Origin: Sphingobacteriaceae bacterium DW12
GTDB taxonomy: Bacteria > Bacteroidota > Bacteroidia > Sphingobacteriales > Sphingobacteriaceae
Length of the DNA stretch: 64,000 nt
Assembly: GCA_000783305.1 (NCBI GenBank)
Contig: JROE01000010.1
Location: 62,001-126,000 of the forward strand
Direction: 5' to 3'
Made by a program: the position numbers and the translations under genes. This document shows positions 17,691 to 28,026 of this stretch, piece by piece. Each line of letters opens with the position of its first letter. Position 1 is the stretch's first letter. The notes below the pieces were generated by a model, which made no database searches, was not told where the DNA came from, and saw only the letters and a list, made by a program, of their open reading frames with translations.

Positions 17691-19553
17691 CTAAGGTTGA
17701 TATGATAAAGAAATGATCTTCCCATCCATAGTACTTACAATAATACTATTTTTTTTGCTTATTAATATAGGATTAACCATACCATTAGAAACTTTATACT
17801 GCCAATCCACTTCGCCTGACTGTACATTGACTGCCGAAACCAACCCAGAATGACTTGGCACAAACACGTAATTACCGTTCGACACGAGAGCCGAAGGGCT
17901 AAGTTCATAAGGCAATTGCAATTTTGATTTCCAAACGATCTGCATAGTGTTGTCATACGGCGATATTCCGAGGAGTTCTCCATCCATTGTCTTTACATAG
18001 ATAGTTTTTCCATCCTTAGATACCCCCATAGACTCCCGCACGCGAAAGGGATCTTTCTTCTCTCTCCAAATTACTTTTCCTGTTTCTAGATCCAAGGCAG
18101 TCATATATCGATCTGGAGCAACTATAAAGACTCTTTCATTTGAAACTACAGGATAACAGGCTGCCGCAGAAAACATTCGATTGGCATGTCCGTTGTTCCA
18201 CTCCCATTCCAGCGCTCCACTATATTTATTAAGTGCATAAAATCCATTTCCCCATGAACCAAAAATCACTTTATCTGCAGCTATTGTCGGTAGTGTAGAG
18301 ACATATCCTTTCACTTTTTCAAAAACCCATTTAACCTTTCCAGATTTCACTTCAACAGCTCTAAAGGTGCCGTCAGAACCTCCAATATAGGCAATACCGC
18401 GATCAATTACCGGCGACCCTAAAACAGCCTTTGCCGTTTTCAACTCCCACAAAAGGGCTCCTGTCCTAGCGTTGATTCCGTAAATGAAATGATCAGAAGA
18501 GCCTACCACTACAATATCTTTCCAAACTGCGGGGGTAGAGTACACCTTACCTTTGGTAGCAAACCTCCAGACCCGCTCACCAGTATTGCTATTCAAGGCT
18601 ATAACCTGACCAGCGGTATTTGCAGTAATCAACAACTTGTCATAGTAAGCCATACCTGTTCCGATATCGCTAGCATCTTCAAATGTCCAATTGACCCGGA
18701 CTTGGTTCTGATATTGTGTATTGATTTGAAAACTTGGTCTTGGATAAGCTTTCCGATCCGCCAGAAAATGATGATGTCTTAACTCGATTTCGGCCCACGA
18801 CGCAGCCAGTGCTTCTCCCGGCTTTTTCACTTGATAGATTACTCGATCCTTTGATACAGTAACGATATTATACCCACCGATACTATCCTTAGCCCTTAGA
18901 TTCGATCGCCCCATAACACCAGGAATTCCCTCCCAATCGTATAACATATTCGCATGTCCATGACCGCAGAGTGCTAACTGGACATTCCTTTGCTTAATTC
19001 GATCAATAGCTTCATACCAATTGTTTAGCGAAGAATCCTGTGGATAGTGATTAATGTAGATTAAAGGCGTCTCGGTATCTGGATTCGCTTTGAAGACAGA
19101 ATCCATCCACACTAGGTTTTCGCGTGGAATCTGACCTGGGCTCATGCGCATATTCGGACCCGAGTTGGTCCCCATAAACATAAACCCTTTATGCCTAAAA
19201 AAGAAAGTCTCTCCTCCAAACACAGTCCTAAACGTATTAGCACCATTTTCAGACCAATTACCATCGTGATTGCCCGGTATTACATACCAGGGCAATTGTA
19301 GACTATCCAAAATTTGCTTTGCCAATTTCAACTCAGCATCTGCGCCAAACTCGGTGATGTCTCCTGAAAGAATTACAAAATCAATCTCTTCTTGACTATT
19401 TAAATCATTAACTGTCCTACGCAAATCATCTGCTCCCGTAGCTCCCCCGATATGAGTATCCGTGACATGGGCAAACTTGAAAGATTGCGCGTAGCCTTCA
19501 GCAAAAGAAAAGAGAAAAACAATATATAATATACCCTGCCAGATGAACCTCAT
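17691..19553 (-). CDS. calcineurin-like phosphoesterase fused to a PQQ-type beta-propeller
   Basis: The 620-residue protein has a signal peptide (about 1-22), then a metallophosphoesterase domain (about 25-220) with DTHIGG, SGDITEFG, PGNHDGNW, INHYP and GHGH metal motifs. From about 270 to 618 there are blades with the pattern VVVGSSDHFIYGINARTGALLW, repeated about seven times as in PQQ-binding-like WD propellers. It is probably periplasmic or surface-bound. No cofactor-binding residues can be claimed, so the propeller may only bind substrate. It is 11 bases after the GHL10 gene and 11 before the GH9 gene, inside the operon. A possible job is removal of phosphodiester decorations such as teichoic acid from wall fragments. 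Confidence 0.82.
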   Translation of the reverse strand: MRFIWQGILYIVFLFSFAEGYAQSFKFAHVTDTHIGGATGADDLRRTVNDLNSQEEIDFVILSGDITEFGADAELKLAKQILDSLQLPWYVIPGNHDGNWSENGANTFRTVFGGETFFFRHKGFMFMGTNSGPNMRMSPGQIPRENLVWMDSVFKANPDTETPLIYINHYPQDSSLNNWYEAIDRIKQRNVQLALCGHGHANMLYDWEGIPGVMGRSNLRAKDSIGGYNIVTVSKDRVIYQVKKPGEALAASWAEIELRHHHFLADRKAYPRPSFQINTQYQNQVRVNWTFEDASDIGTGMAYYDKLLITANTAGQVIALNSNTGERVWRFATKGKVYSTPAVWKDIVVVGSSDHFIYGINARTGALLWELKTAKAVLGSPVIDRGIAYIGGSDGTFRAVEVKSGKVKWVFEKVKGYVSTLPTIAADKVIFGSWGNGFYALNKYSGALEWEWNNGHANRMFSAAACYPVVSNERVFIVAPDRYMTALDLETGKVIWREKKDPFRVRESMGVSKDGKTIYVKTMDGELLGISPYDNTMQIVWKSKLQLPYELSPSALVSNGNYVFVPSHSGLVSAVNVQSGEVDWQYKVSNGMVNPILISKKNSIIVSTMDGKIISLSYQP

Positions 19554-19569
19554 AATTTAAACCCTTCTA

Positions 19570-21030
19570 TTATTTTTTTTCAATAGCAGAGGAGCGATCG
19601 CTCTCCTGATTATCCACATTCAATGTTGATACTGAGTAGAGCCCTTTTGCTGTAATGTCAATTCCCGAGTCCTTAGTAATAGTCAACACTTTTCCCTTCT
19701 CATCTTTGTTCGCAAAATAATAGACTATCGATTTTACGTTCCCAGACGCATTCCATTTCAATTGAGTTCCCTCGATCCGGACGTTAGTCGGAGCGGGTGG
19801 AACAGGCGCTACACCTCTTCCTAGAAATGGCATTACAACTTTGTCTTTATAAATCGAAGCCAACTTATCCGTAATACCAATCTTATTCATAGTTATGTAT
19901 TTCGCACTATACATGGCATTGCCGAGCACACGTGTATCTCTATTCGTCAAATCAAATTGTTTTTGCAGTTCATCTGTGGATTGAAAAGCTGAAGGTGCAG
20001 TTGCATCTCCAAATTTATAATAACCATGTCCAATCATCACCGCTGCCTCATATCGATTTTGTGCCCAAAAGGCTAAATTTGCTTGAAAATCATTAGACTT
20101 GTTACCAATCTCCTGATACAATTGAGGCATCACGATATCTATCCATCCTTCTTGACACCATTTAACAACATCTGCAAACAGGGTATTATAATTGTAATCC
20201 CTACTTGGCGCCGGAGATACAGAAAAAACAACAGCTGGCTTAGTGGCTACGATTATATCATATACAGCTTTAATTGCCTTATCTACATTTCCTCGTCTAA
20301 AGTCTTGGACGTTACTATATCCTTGACCATATTTAGTAAAATCAGTTTGATCGGAAACCATTTGCCCCGCACTTGAAGGATCTGGATAAAAATAGTCATC
20401 AAAATGGATTCCGTCAATATCGTATTTCGTGATTATATCTTTAACGATATCGGCCAATCTTTGTCTAACTTCAGGGACTGCTGGGTTATAAATCTGAATC
20501 TTTTCATGATCGACAACCCATTCAGACTTTACTGACGTATGAAGAGCGGGGTATTGAGAACCTGTACCTGTCCTAGTTGCTATACGATATGGATTCATCC
20601 ACGCATGAAATTCTATATCTCTGGCATGCGCTTCATCAATCATGAATTTAAGCACGTCATAACCGGGGTCTTTACCACGAGTACCAGTTATGGCTACACT
20701 CCAAGGCTCATATGGAGAATTATAGAACGCATCCCCCATTGGCTTGACCTGAAAAAATATAGTATTAATATTAAGACTTTTAAACTTTTCAAGGTAATTT
20801 ATGTATTGTTGTTTTTGGCTGACCACATTATAATCCGTCTGAGGCCAATCCAATCCCCAAGCTGTCGTCATCCATACCGAGCGCATCTCCTTTTTAGGAA
20901 ACGAAAGTAAAGGACCTGTGATAGGCGGATCTGGATTAGGGACGTCCGGTCCATCTGTTTTTTTACTACAGGCATTTAATAACAGTGCTGTACATACCAC
21001 GATGACGATATATAAAGAATTTCTTCTCAT
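19570..21030 (-). CDS. GHL10 family glycoside hydrolase-like lipoprotein (first paralogue)
   Basis: The 486-residue lipoprotein has a lipobox ending LLNAC near residue 21 and a Pro-rich linker. A GHL10 barrel follows at about residues 45-400, with MRSVWMTTAWGLDWP, NTIFFQVKP, WMNPYR and the family hallmark DGIHFDDYFYPDP. A fibronectin-like C-terminal domain starts at about 408. GHL10 proteins include E. coli DigH (YddW), reported to cut denuded peptidoglycan glycans. It is the fourth gene after susC in the operon. Two more paralogues lie at 37.5 kb and 52.2 kb. Substrate assignment rests on family and context. Confidence 0.88.
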   Translation of the reverse strand: MRRNSLYIVIVVCTALLLNACSKKTDGPDVPNPDPPITGPLLSFPKKEMRSVWMTTAWGLDWPQTDYNVVSQKQQYINYLEKFKSLNINTIFFQVKPMGDAFYNSPYEPWSVAITGTRGKDPGYDVLKFMIDEAHARDIEFHAWMNPYRIATRTGTGSQYPALHTSVKSEWVVDHEKIQIYNPAVPEVRQRLADIVKDIITKYDIDGIHFDDYFYPDPSSAGQMVSDQTDFTKYGQGYSNVQDFRRGNVDKAIKAVYDIIVATKPAVVFSVSPAPSRDYNYNTLFADVVKWCQEGWIDIVMPQLYQEIGNKSNDFQANLAFWAQNRYEAAVMIGHGYYKFGDATAPSAFQSTDELQKQFDLTNRDTRVLGNAMYSAKYITMNKIGITDKLASIYKDKVVMPFLGRGVAPVPPAPTNVRIEGTQLKWNASGNVKSIVYYFANKDEKGKVLTITKDSGIDITAKGLYSVSTLNVDNQESDRSSAIEKK

Positions 21031-21144
21031 TTTTTTCTATTTAACAATACGTGAAAAAAGGGATAGTGACCTACTCTAAAAAGTGGATAGAGCTTTGTAA
21101 GCGAACATAACCCTATCCAATTTTCTAGATTTAAATCATAAAAA

Positions 21145-22581
21145 CTAATCTTCAGCAACTTTCTTTGGGAATTCAAAGAAAACAAAACCTGCGTCACTTG
21201 CTGCAGAATACAACATCAAGGACTCGTCTTTACCTTGTCCATCCTTTTTCACATACCAACCGGTTTGTGAAGCTGGAGAAGTATTCACCGGTCCCATTAA
21301 TGAATATTCAAATACAGGTTTGATTGACACAGATGAGTTCAGATTTGCCAACGCTTCTGCTACGGTTCCTCCATTTGTGATATTGTAAACAATAAAATTC
21401 GTCGGTTCAGACCCAGTCCGTGCGGCTGTTGTCACAATAAGGTATCGCTCTTCATTAAAATAAATAACCCTAGCATCCGAACTTCTGATAGGAATTGCTG
21501 TTCTACTCATCGTAAATGAGGGCGCACCACCTTCGTTTACTAATGACACTGGCGCATCATGACCTGTAAAAATGTACTCTCCAGTATTTCCGATACGATT
21601 GTACGAAGTCCATGATCCTGCTCCCGTGACAGGTATCGCGAAAACAAAAGGATCGCTTACAACAGTATAATTAGAAACTTTTAGGCGCAGGACTTTGGTG
21701 GCAGCATTGTCTCCTAGAAACATGTAACCATTTCCTTGGTCATCTAAACTGACCGAAAAATTATCACCATGTCGAACTCCTGCCCCTGGAATTGTTCCAA
21801 CATTAATATTAGCAATGACTTCCGGCGCAATACTTGGATCTGTCCAATGATATACTTTTAATGGACTCGCAGCAGTATTACTAGACAAGTTTACGACATA
21901 GGAATGTCCATTTACCTGAGCTCCCATGTTCACCGTAAAAGTTCCTTGGGATACGCCTGTCATATTTAAAGTAAGAGGCTTTGTTTCGTTATTCCTAAGG
22001 TCCGACACTTTAAGCAAGTGAGATCCCATTGCGTTACGTGTAACAATGAGCACATTATGTCCATCAAACCCGCTACCTCTTGTTGCAGCACCTGCAAAGG
22101 CTGCATAAATAGGGTTACCTAAGGGGTTACTCGTATAGTCAAATGTAACTCCTTTCTCAAAATCAGCTCCAAAAACAGGGATTTTCAACCTCAATTTAGC
22201 TAAATACTCCCGATAGCGAGGTGCATTCGATACCTTTACGACGATTACCTTCTCTGACTCTCCTTCTTGAAAAGAAACTGGATAAGACTCTTTATCAAGC
22301 TGAGCACCTTCGGTTAGTTCCGCTTCAAACTTTAATTTAGAAAAATCCGTTTCAGGAACAATCCTTGGAAAAGAGATTTCTTTTGTTGTTTCATTAACGG
22401 TTCCTTCCAATACTATATCTCCATTTGCACCTGCATTTACTATTTTTATAGATTTCAAGACAGTCAGATTTGCCGATGTATCTAATGCTTCAGGCAGATC
22501 ATCCTTACATGAGGTAAGGATAAGCAACACACAGAGTGTCGCAAGAAGCCCAATTTTTGAATTGTTATATATACTTTTCAT
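21145..22581 (-). CDS. DUF4623-like surface lipoprotein, SusE position
   Basis: The 478-residue protein has a lipoprotein signal peptide with Cys25 in LILTSCKDD. A first all-beta domain (about 35-130) resembles DUF5018-type Ig modules. A larger beta-rich domain (about 135-475) with many aromatic and Gly residues resembles DUF4623. It follows susD by 27 bases, the usual place for surface glycan-binding proteins, so it probably captures substrate at the cell surface. A gap of 114 bases separates it from the downstream GHL10 gene. The domain names are my recognition and were not searched. Confidence 0.7.
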   Translation of the reverse strand: MKSIYNNSKIGLLATLCVLLILTSCKDDLPEALDTSANLTVLKSIKIVNAGANGDIVLEGTVNETTKEISFPRIVPETDFSKLKFEAELTEGAQLDKESYPVSFQEGESEKVIVVKVSNAPRYREYLAKLRLKIPVFGADFEKGVTFDYTSNPLGNPIYAAFAGAATRGSGFDGHNVLIVTRNAMGSHLLKVSDLRNNETKPLTLNMTGVSQGTFTVNMGAQVNGHSYVVNLSSNTAASPLKVYHWTDPSIAPEVIANINVGTIPGAGVRHGDNFSVSLDDQGNGYMFLGDNAATKVLRLKVSNYTVVSDPFVFAIPVTGAGSWTSYNRIGNTGEYIFTGHDAPVSLVNEGGAPSFTMSRTAIPIRSSDARVIYFNEERYLIVTTAARTGSEPTNFIVYNITNGGTVAEALANLNSSVSIKPVFEYSLMGPVNTSPASQTGWYVKKDGQGKDESLMLYSAASDAGFVFFEFPKKVAED

Positions 22582-22608
22582 TTTAATACAATCTAATAGT
22601 GTAGTTGA

Positions 22609-24435
22609 TTAGTTCTGCGGCCATCCCTCGGTTTGTTTTAATAGATAGCCTCTAGTAGAATATTGATCCATCTGAACCAATCCAACAGGAGTTAAATAAG
22701 GATTGACGTTAGCTTGATTCAAGAAGGGTAGACGCGGCTTATTTATTGTGTTTTTGTAAAAACCATTCATTTGGGCATCATTAGTACCGTTGTAAATCGT
22801 CTCTTGCCCTAACACATTGACCACAGACAATACTCCAACATTTTTAGCAACCAATTCTGAAGGTAGTTCTGCACTAAAGTTTACCCAGCCTCCAGACAAT
22901 AAATCTTTATTTAAATCATTATCCATATATTCCAACTTAGACCATCGTCTCAGATCAGACAATCTAAACGTTTCAAACGCAAATTCTAAACGTCGTTCTC
23001 TTCTAATCTCCCAAAGTAATGGAGAAACGGTGGCATCTCTATTAGGATCGTTCGGAATATTGTCTATACTCAATGTTGCTAGTTGCTTGACACCGCGATC
23101 GATGGCTTCTTGTGCAAGTGGACGTTTGCGAATTTTATTAATTGATTTGTCTATATCATCTGATGTCAATGCAGCACCACCAAAAGTCTCCAACTCAGCC
23201 TTTGCCTCTATCCAATTTAAAAGTACTTCAGCATAACGTAATACAGGAGCATCCGTTTCATTTTTATTACCAGTAAATTCTGCAGGCAATGTTTTCCCCT
23301 CTACTTTGACCATTTTTTCGACATCACGGGGAAGATATTTTGTGATATATACCATTGCCCCTTTATTTAAAGGATTGGGCTTACTGTAAAAAGTCGCTTC
23401 AAATCTAGGATCGCGAGTCTTAATCAAATTACTCAAATCGAACTTATTAGCGTTCATTTCTGAAGAATTTTCCCAAGAATAACCATCCGTACAGAGATAA
23501 GCCTTCATCAAATCAGAAGTTGGACCGTTATTGGTTGACTCTTGCAAGTTTCCAGCAGAAGCAACAGAATGCGTGACACCCACCGTAGCATCATACGTCC
23601 GATACAAAATCATCTCTTTGTTACCCTTCAAATCTTTTGAAGTAAATAATGTCTTATAATCTGTTACAATATCGTATTTACCGCTAGAAATCACCAGACT
23701 ACCGGCTTCCTCGGCAAGTTCGTAGAACTTTTTTGCCCGATCCTGATTCTTGTAGTAATACTTTTGCCAACTAGCTTCATACAAGGCTAGGCGAGAAACA
23801 AAACCCGCAGCCATGTATCGGTTTAGATTTTGGTCACCATCGTTCAACCTAATATTTTGCAATGCAAACTTCCAATCTTCGTACACCGCATCCATAACAG
23901 CGTTACGAGAATCTCTTGGTTTATATAGGGCATCTAAATCTAAATCGGAGACGACATGATCATAGTAGGGTATATCTCCGAAGGACTGCACTAACGTTGC
24001 ATATCTGAAACCTCGAAAGAATTTTCCAACTCCTGTCCAGTGAGCTTTGGCCTCGGGAGTAAGAATACTAGTCATTTTCTCTTCAATCCGATCCAACATA
24101 ATATTTAATGAAACAATTGTAGTATAGCTCCAAATCGAACTATTCGGTACAGATCTCGTAAAATTCATCTGATTTCCAAGTATAACCATATCATCACTAT
24201 TAGTGAAACCAATCAATGGAGACCCACCACCAGAAAATCCACTTTCATATCCCACAAAAAATTCTGTATAATATTTATTGGCATAGAGTCTCACCATATC
24301 TTCACTTATCCATGCATTGACGTTATCGTCCAAAGTCGTCAATGGAGGTCGATCTAGAAATTTTTCACAACTAGAGAATAAAAGCACTAGAGCCACTACC
24401 GCAGATATATATTTAGTTTTCATCTTTTTCATCAT
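22609..24435 (-). CDS. SusD/RagB family outer-membrane lipoprotein (pair 1)
   Basis: The 608-residue protein has a lipobox ending LLFSSC near residue 23 and CEKFLDRPPLTTLDD at the start of the mature protein, the classical SusD opening. The TPR-like helical region includes FRGFRYATLVQSFGDIPYYD near residues 140-160, and the C-terminal part has LRYAEVLLNWIEAKAE, WEIRRERRLEFAFE and FRLSDLRRW. SusD proteins form the lid on the SusC importer and bind ligand. The gene starts 7 bases after the susC stop. Proposed substrate is a wall-derived glycan or muropeptide, from context only. Confidence 0.96.
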   Translation of the reverse strand: MMKKMKTKYISAVVALVLLFSSCEKFLDRPPLTTLDDNVNAWISEDMVRLYANKYYTEFFVGYESGFSGGGSPLIGFTNSDDMVILGNQMNFTRSVPNSSIWSYTTIVSLNIMLDRIEEKMTSILTPEAKAHWTGVGKFFRGFRYATLVQSFGDIPYYDHVVSDLDLDALYKPRDSRNAVMDAVYEDWKFALQNIRLNDGDQNLNRYMAAGFVSRLALYEASWQKYYYKNQDRAKKFYELAEEAGSLVISSGKYDIVTDYKTLFTSKDLKGNKEMILYRTYDATVGVTHSVASAGNLQESTNNGPTSDLMKAYLCTDGYSWENSSEMNANKFDLSNLIKTRDPRFEATFYSKPNPLNKGAMVYITKYLPRDVEKMVKVEGKTLPAEFTGNKNETDAPVLRYAEVLLNWIEAKAELETFGGAALTSDDIDKSINKIRKRPLAQEAIDRGVKQLATLSIDNIPNDPNRDATVSPLLWEIRRERRLEFAFETFRLSDLRRWSKLEYMDNDLNKDLLSGGWVNFSAELPSELVAKNVGVLSVVNVLGQETIYNGTNDAQMNGFYKNTINKPRLPFLNQANVNPYLTPVGLVQMDQYSTRGYLLKQTEGWPQN

Positions 24436-24442
24436 TTAACGG

Positions 24443-27400
24443 TTAAAATCCAATTTGTATACCCATTGAAGCTGATTTAAACGTCGGGTTAGATGTACCC
24501 GTGCGTCCTAAATTATAGCTATTGCCAGATTTCAGCATTGAATATCCCGAAATAGCCTCAGGATCAATCGGAAGCCCCCTCAGCTTATCAAATGTAAACA
24601 TGTTTTCAAGTGACACAAATATTCGTGCATTTGAAATCTTTATGCGATTTAACAAAGAAGTCGGAACAGAGTAGCCAAACGTTATATTTTTAATCCGCAT
24701 ATAAGCCATATTTAACATATACTTAGACTGCGCACGCATCACATATCCTTCATCAGCGCCATTTAAATTCCAAGCCCTAGGATAAAAAGCATCTATACGA
24801 TCGGGTTTCCAATAGTCGCCAGCGATTGCCTGCGGCATAGCCCCTTCTTTGGCATAATATCCTGGAATTGCCAACTGCCCAGAACCCCAGATGCTTCTTT
24901 TACCTACACCTTGAAGAAACACAGAAAAATCAAACCCCTTATAATCAGCACCTAACCTAAATCCATATTGATATCTGGGTGTAATATTTCCAATCACTAC
25001 TCGATCTCCTGGGTCTCCATTCGTCCCCTTTCCTGCATCTATATATCCATCTCCATTAACATCTACAAACTTCACATCTCCAGGACTTATCAATAAGGTC
25101 TGGTTACCATCTTCAAAATAGGTTTGATAAACAGGATTGTCACCCGCTAACATATTTGTTTTTTTGCTGGTTCCATTATAAACAATATTCGTTTGGACAA
25201 ATGCTCCCTGATCATCATACACAAAGTCTTCCTTTTGAAATAAGCGATCTGTTACAAACCCATACACATCTCCAAATTTTCGACCCGTAGAATATGTCGT
25301 TCCTAAGCTTCTATTTTCCCAAGGAGTATTCCAATCTGCACTCTTGGTAATCATCGTTTCAGCATCTGAGATATTAGCATTAAGGGTCAATCTAAGTCCA
25401 TTTTCAAATTGGTGGTTATAATCAATCTCCAATTCCCAACCTCTAGTCCTCAAGTTACCGTAATTGCCTAACGGAACACCTCTTCCAAAAGTAGCTGGCA
25501 GCGATTCTCCAGAGATAATCATATCTTGGGTCGACCTTTGAAACCACTCCCCAGTAACTCCAAGCTTATCATTAAAGAATCTCAAGTCAGCACCAATATT
25601 TAAGTGTTCGATATTTTGCCAGCTTAATCCATCTCCCACAGCTCTAGGTGTGCTTAATTCGAAAAAAGGAGTTCCAGCGCCAGAAATCCAACTACTACCG
25701 CCAATAAACATTTCGGCTTTATAAAGGCCATTATCTATTGATTGGTCACCAATAGATCCCCACGAAGCACGTAGTTTGGCAAAGCTTAGAATAGGGTTCA
25801 GGGATTCCATGAAATCCTCCTTTGAAATCACCCACCCTCCAGAGACAGATGGATACCACTGCCAACGCATATAAGACGGAAATAGAGAGGAAGCATCATA
25901 TCTCAAATTTGCCTCAACCAAGTACTTATCTTTAAAAGCGTAATTAGTCCTTCCAAAAAAACCAATCTGCGAATCCCAATCTCTATTCCCATTGGCTGTT
26001 TGTGTTCCCACCGCAAATGGAAATTGAGGGTTCTCGTTATTCACAACCTGTGTCTTATTCGACCAATGATTATTCCACTTGTTCGTCACCAAGTTAGTCC
26101 CAGCCATAAACTTAAATTCGTGCTGATCGTTCAGATTTAGCCGATAGGTTGAAAATGCATTTAAGGTTTGTTTCCTTGCAACATACGAGCTTTGATAGTA
26201 ATATGTTGCACTTGGCAACACATAGTCAGTCATTGGAAATTGATAAGCCTGCATACCACCATTATCGACAGGCAGACCATTCTCATCTACAAACACATTA
26301 TTTCCGTTTGCATCCTTCAGCGGTTCGACTCCATACCAATGTGTCTTACCTTTTACTGCCACAAGCGAAGAGACAGACTCTCGACTATCTGTACTATACG
26401 AATAGTCAGCTTGCAAATCCCAATTCTTAGTAAAATTTAGGGTAGTGCCCAGATTCAAGTTCATATATCTTTTAGTATCTTCTGCCGGAGTTGAAGTCCG
26501 CGCAGAATATGCTGGATCGATAATATCTTGGCCATTTTCCTGCACGCCTATTGGGAATAAACGGCTCCAACGGTATAAGTAGAGCCATGGGTCTGCCCCG
26601 AAACCTGCCGAGTTGTTTGAATTAGGGTACCGCTTCGTTCCTTCAGAATACATCATCCCTCCACGCATCGTAAGAAAATTCGACACTTTAGTTGATACAT
26701 TTAAAGTAGGGTTGATACGGCGAAAGTCATCTTTAACCGCAGGTTTCATCATTCCTTTTTGTCCAAGGTATCCCAGACTAAAATTATAAGTAGTATTTCC
26801 TGATTTACCATTCAAACCTAAATTGTGTAAATGCGAAAACGCATTATTCTTAACCATCGCAGCAACCGGATCGTATATACGATAACCAAATTTCTGCGTG
26901 CCATCCCACATCCAATCCCGGCCATATACGACAGGATCATCATTTCCAACCACTCCTCCATACTTATCTTGCCATTCCTTAATTTTTTCGAAACTATTGC
27001 GGTCTATACGCCAGAATCCTCCAGCAGGGCCAGCAGTCTTCATATTTTCGTGGGCATCTAGGGTATACTCCAATCCATCAATCCCGGCCACCTCAATTTT
27101 CTTAAAAGGGGATTGCCACGATAGGTTATTGGAGTAAGTCACTTTGACACCGTCCGTTTTTGCTCCCTTTTTTGTAGTAATCAAGACTACACCAAACGCC
27201 GCTTTTGCTCCATAAATTGAAGCTGATGCAGCATCTTTTAGTACAGTAACGGTTTCAATATCATTGGGATTAATCACCATAATACTTGGTACTTCCACAT
27301 TATCCACCAAGATTAACGGGTTACTACTTCCATTGACTGAACCAACTTGTCCCCGTATCCTCATAATAGGATCAGAACCTACCTCACCACTTGGCACAAC

Positions 27401-27907
27401 CACCGAAAGACCTGGCACAGCGCCCTGAAGCCCTCGTCCTGCGTCCGAGATTGGACGTCCGCCCATTACCTTTTCTACATTTACCGAAGAAACAGCACCT
27501 GTCAAGTGTGCTTTCTTTTGTGTTCCGTAACCAACAACAACGACCTCCTCAAGCGATGACTCATCGGTCGCCAAGGTAACATTCAAATTGTTCGAAGAGA
27601 CATTAACATCCCTCGACTTATACCCCACACTGGTAAACCGAAGTGTACCCCCCAGTGCTGCATTAATCCTATAGTGTCCATTGGCATCTGTCTGAGCGGA
27701 AGTCGAAGACCCAACAACCGTTACAGTCACCCCTGCCAAAGGACCGTCTGCTCCTGTCACTGTACCTTGTACAGTATTTTGCACTAGCCTTTCCGAAAAG
27801 TAGCCAGTAGCAGCTGATAGATTAGAGAAATTTGCTACTCGATCAGCATGGACATCTGTAGACAAAACTAATCCCAAAGCAACAGAAAAAAGTATAGTTT
27901 TCCTCAT
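24443..27907 (-). CDS. SusC/RagA family TonB-dependent importer (pair 1)
   Basis: The 1154-residue outer-membrane protein has a signal peptide, then a carboxypeptidase-like regulatory domain (about 45-120) with VQGTVTGADGPLAGVTVTV. The TonB box/linker EEVVVVGYGTQKK and a plug (about 130-240) with LILVDNVEVPSI and SIYGAKAAFGVVLITTKKG follow, then a long barrel. A conserved C-terminal SusC segment (NARIFVSLENMFTFDKLRG) is present. It is the main importer of the first operon, with susD next. It lies 119 bases after the NamZ-like gene, the largest gap near the operon head; no consensus promoter was seen there, so co-transcription is likely but not shown. Confidence 0.96.
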   Translation of the reverse strand: MRKTILFSVALGLVLSTDVHADRVANFSNLSAATGYFSERLVQNTVQGTVTGADGPLAGVTVTVVGSSTSAQTDANGHYRINAALGGTLRFTSVGYKSRDVNVSSNNLNVTLATDESSLEEVVVVGYGTQKKAHLTGAVSSVNVEKVMGGRPISDAGRGLQGAVPGLSVVVPSGEVGSDPIMRIRGQVGSVNGSSNPLILVDNVEVPSIMVINPNDIETVTVLKDAASASIYGAKAAFGVVLITTKKGAKTDGVKVTYSNNLSWQSPFKKIEVAGIDGLEYTLDAHENMKTAGPAGGFWRIDRNSFEKIKEWQDKYGGVVGNDDPVVYGRDWMWDGTQKFGYRIYDPVAAMVKNNAFSHLHNLGLNGKSGNTTYNFSLGYLGQKGMMKPAVKDDFRRINPTLNVSTKVSNFLTMRGGMMYSEGTKRYPNSNNSAGFGADPWLYLYRWSRLFPIGVQENGQDIIDPAYSARTSTPAEDTKRYMNLNLGTTLNFTKNWDLQADYSYSTDSRESVSSLVAVKGKTHWYGVEPLKDANGNNVFVDENGLPVDNGGMQAYQFPMTDYVLPSATYYYQSSYVARKQTLNAFSTYRLNLNDQHEFKFMAGTNLVTNKWNNHWSNKTQVVNNENPQFPFAVGTQTANGNRDWDSQIGFFGRTNYAFKDKYLVEANLRYDASSLFPSYMRWQWYPSVSGGWVISKEDFMESLNPILSFAKLRASWGSIGDQSIDNGLYKAEMFIGGSSWISGAGTPFFELSTPRAVGDGLSWQNIEHLNIGADLRFFNDKLGVTGEWFQRSTQDMIISGESLPATFGRGVPLGNYGNLRTRGWELEIDYNHQFENGLRLTLNANISDAETMITKSADWNTPWENRSLGTTYSTGRKFGDVYGFVTDRLFQKEDFVYDDQGAFVQTNIVYNGTSKKTNMLAGDNPVYQTYFEDGNQTLLISPGDVKFVDVNGDGYIDAGKGTNGDPGDRVVIGNITPRYQYGFRLGADYKGFDFSVFLQGVGKRSIWGSGQLAIPGYYAKEGAMPQAIAGDYWKPDRIDAFYPRAWNLNGADEGYVMRAQSKYMLNMAYMRIKNITFGYSVPTSLLNRIKISNARIFVSLENMFTFDKLRGLPIDPEAISGYSMLKSGNSYNLGRTGTSNPTFKSASMGIQIGF

Positions 27908-28026
27908 TCGTTAGTTTGTTAAATAATAGGTTGCAATCATATTTAGTTCAAAATTGTAATAGACCCTGTATTTGAGAAACCAATTCAAACACTAGTAATA
28001 AAGATTAGCTAGGCATTTCTCAATGA

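Noticed and set aside
21060..21120. GGATAG / CTATCC pair between the DUF4623-like and GHL10 genes
   Set aside because: Six-base arms about 47 bases apart are expected by chance.
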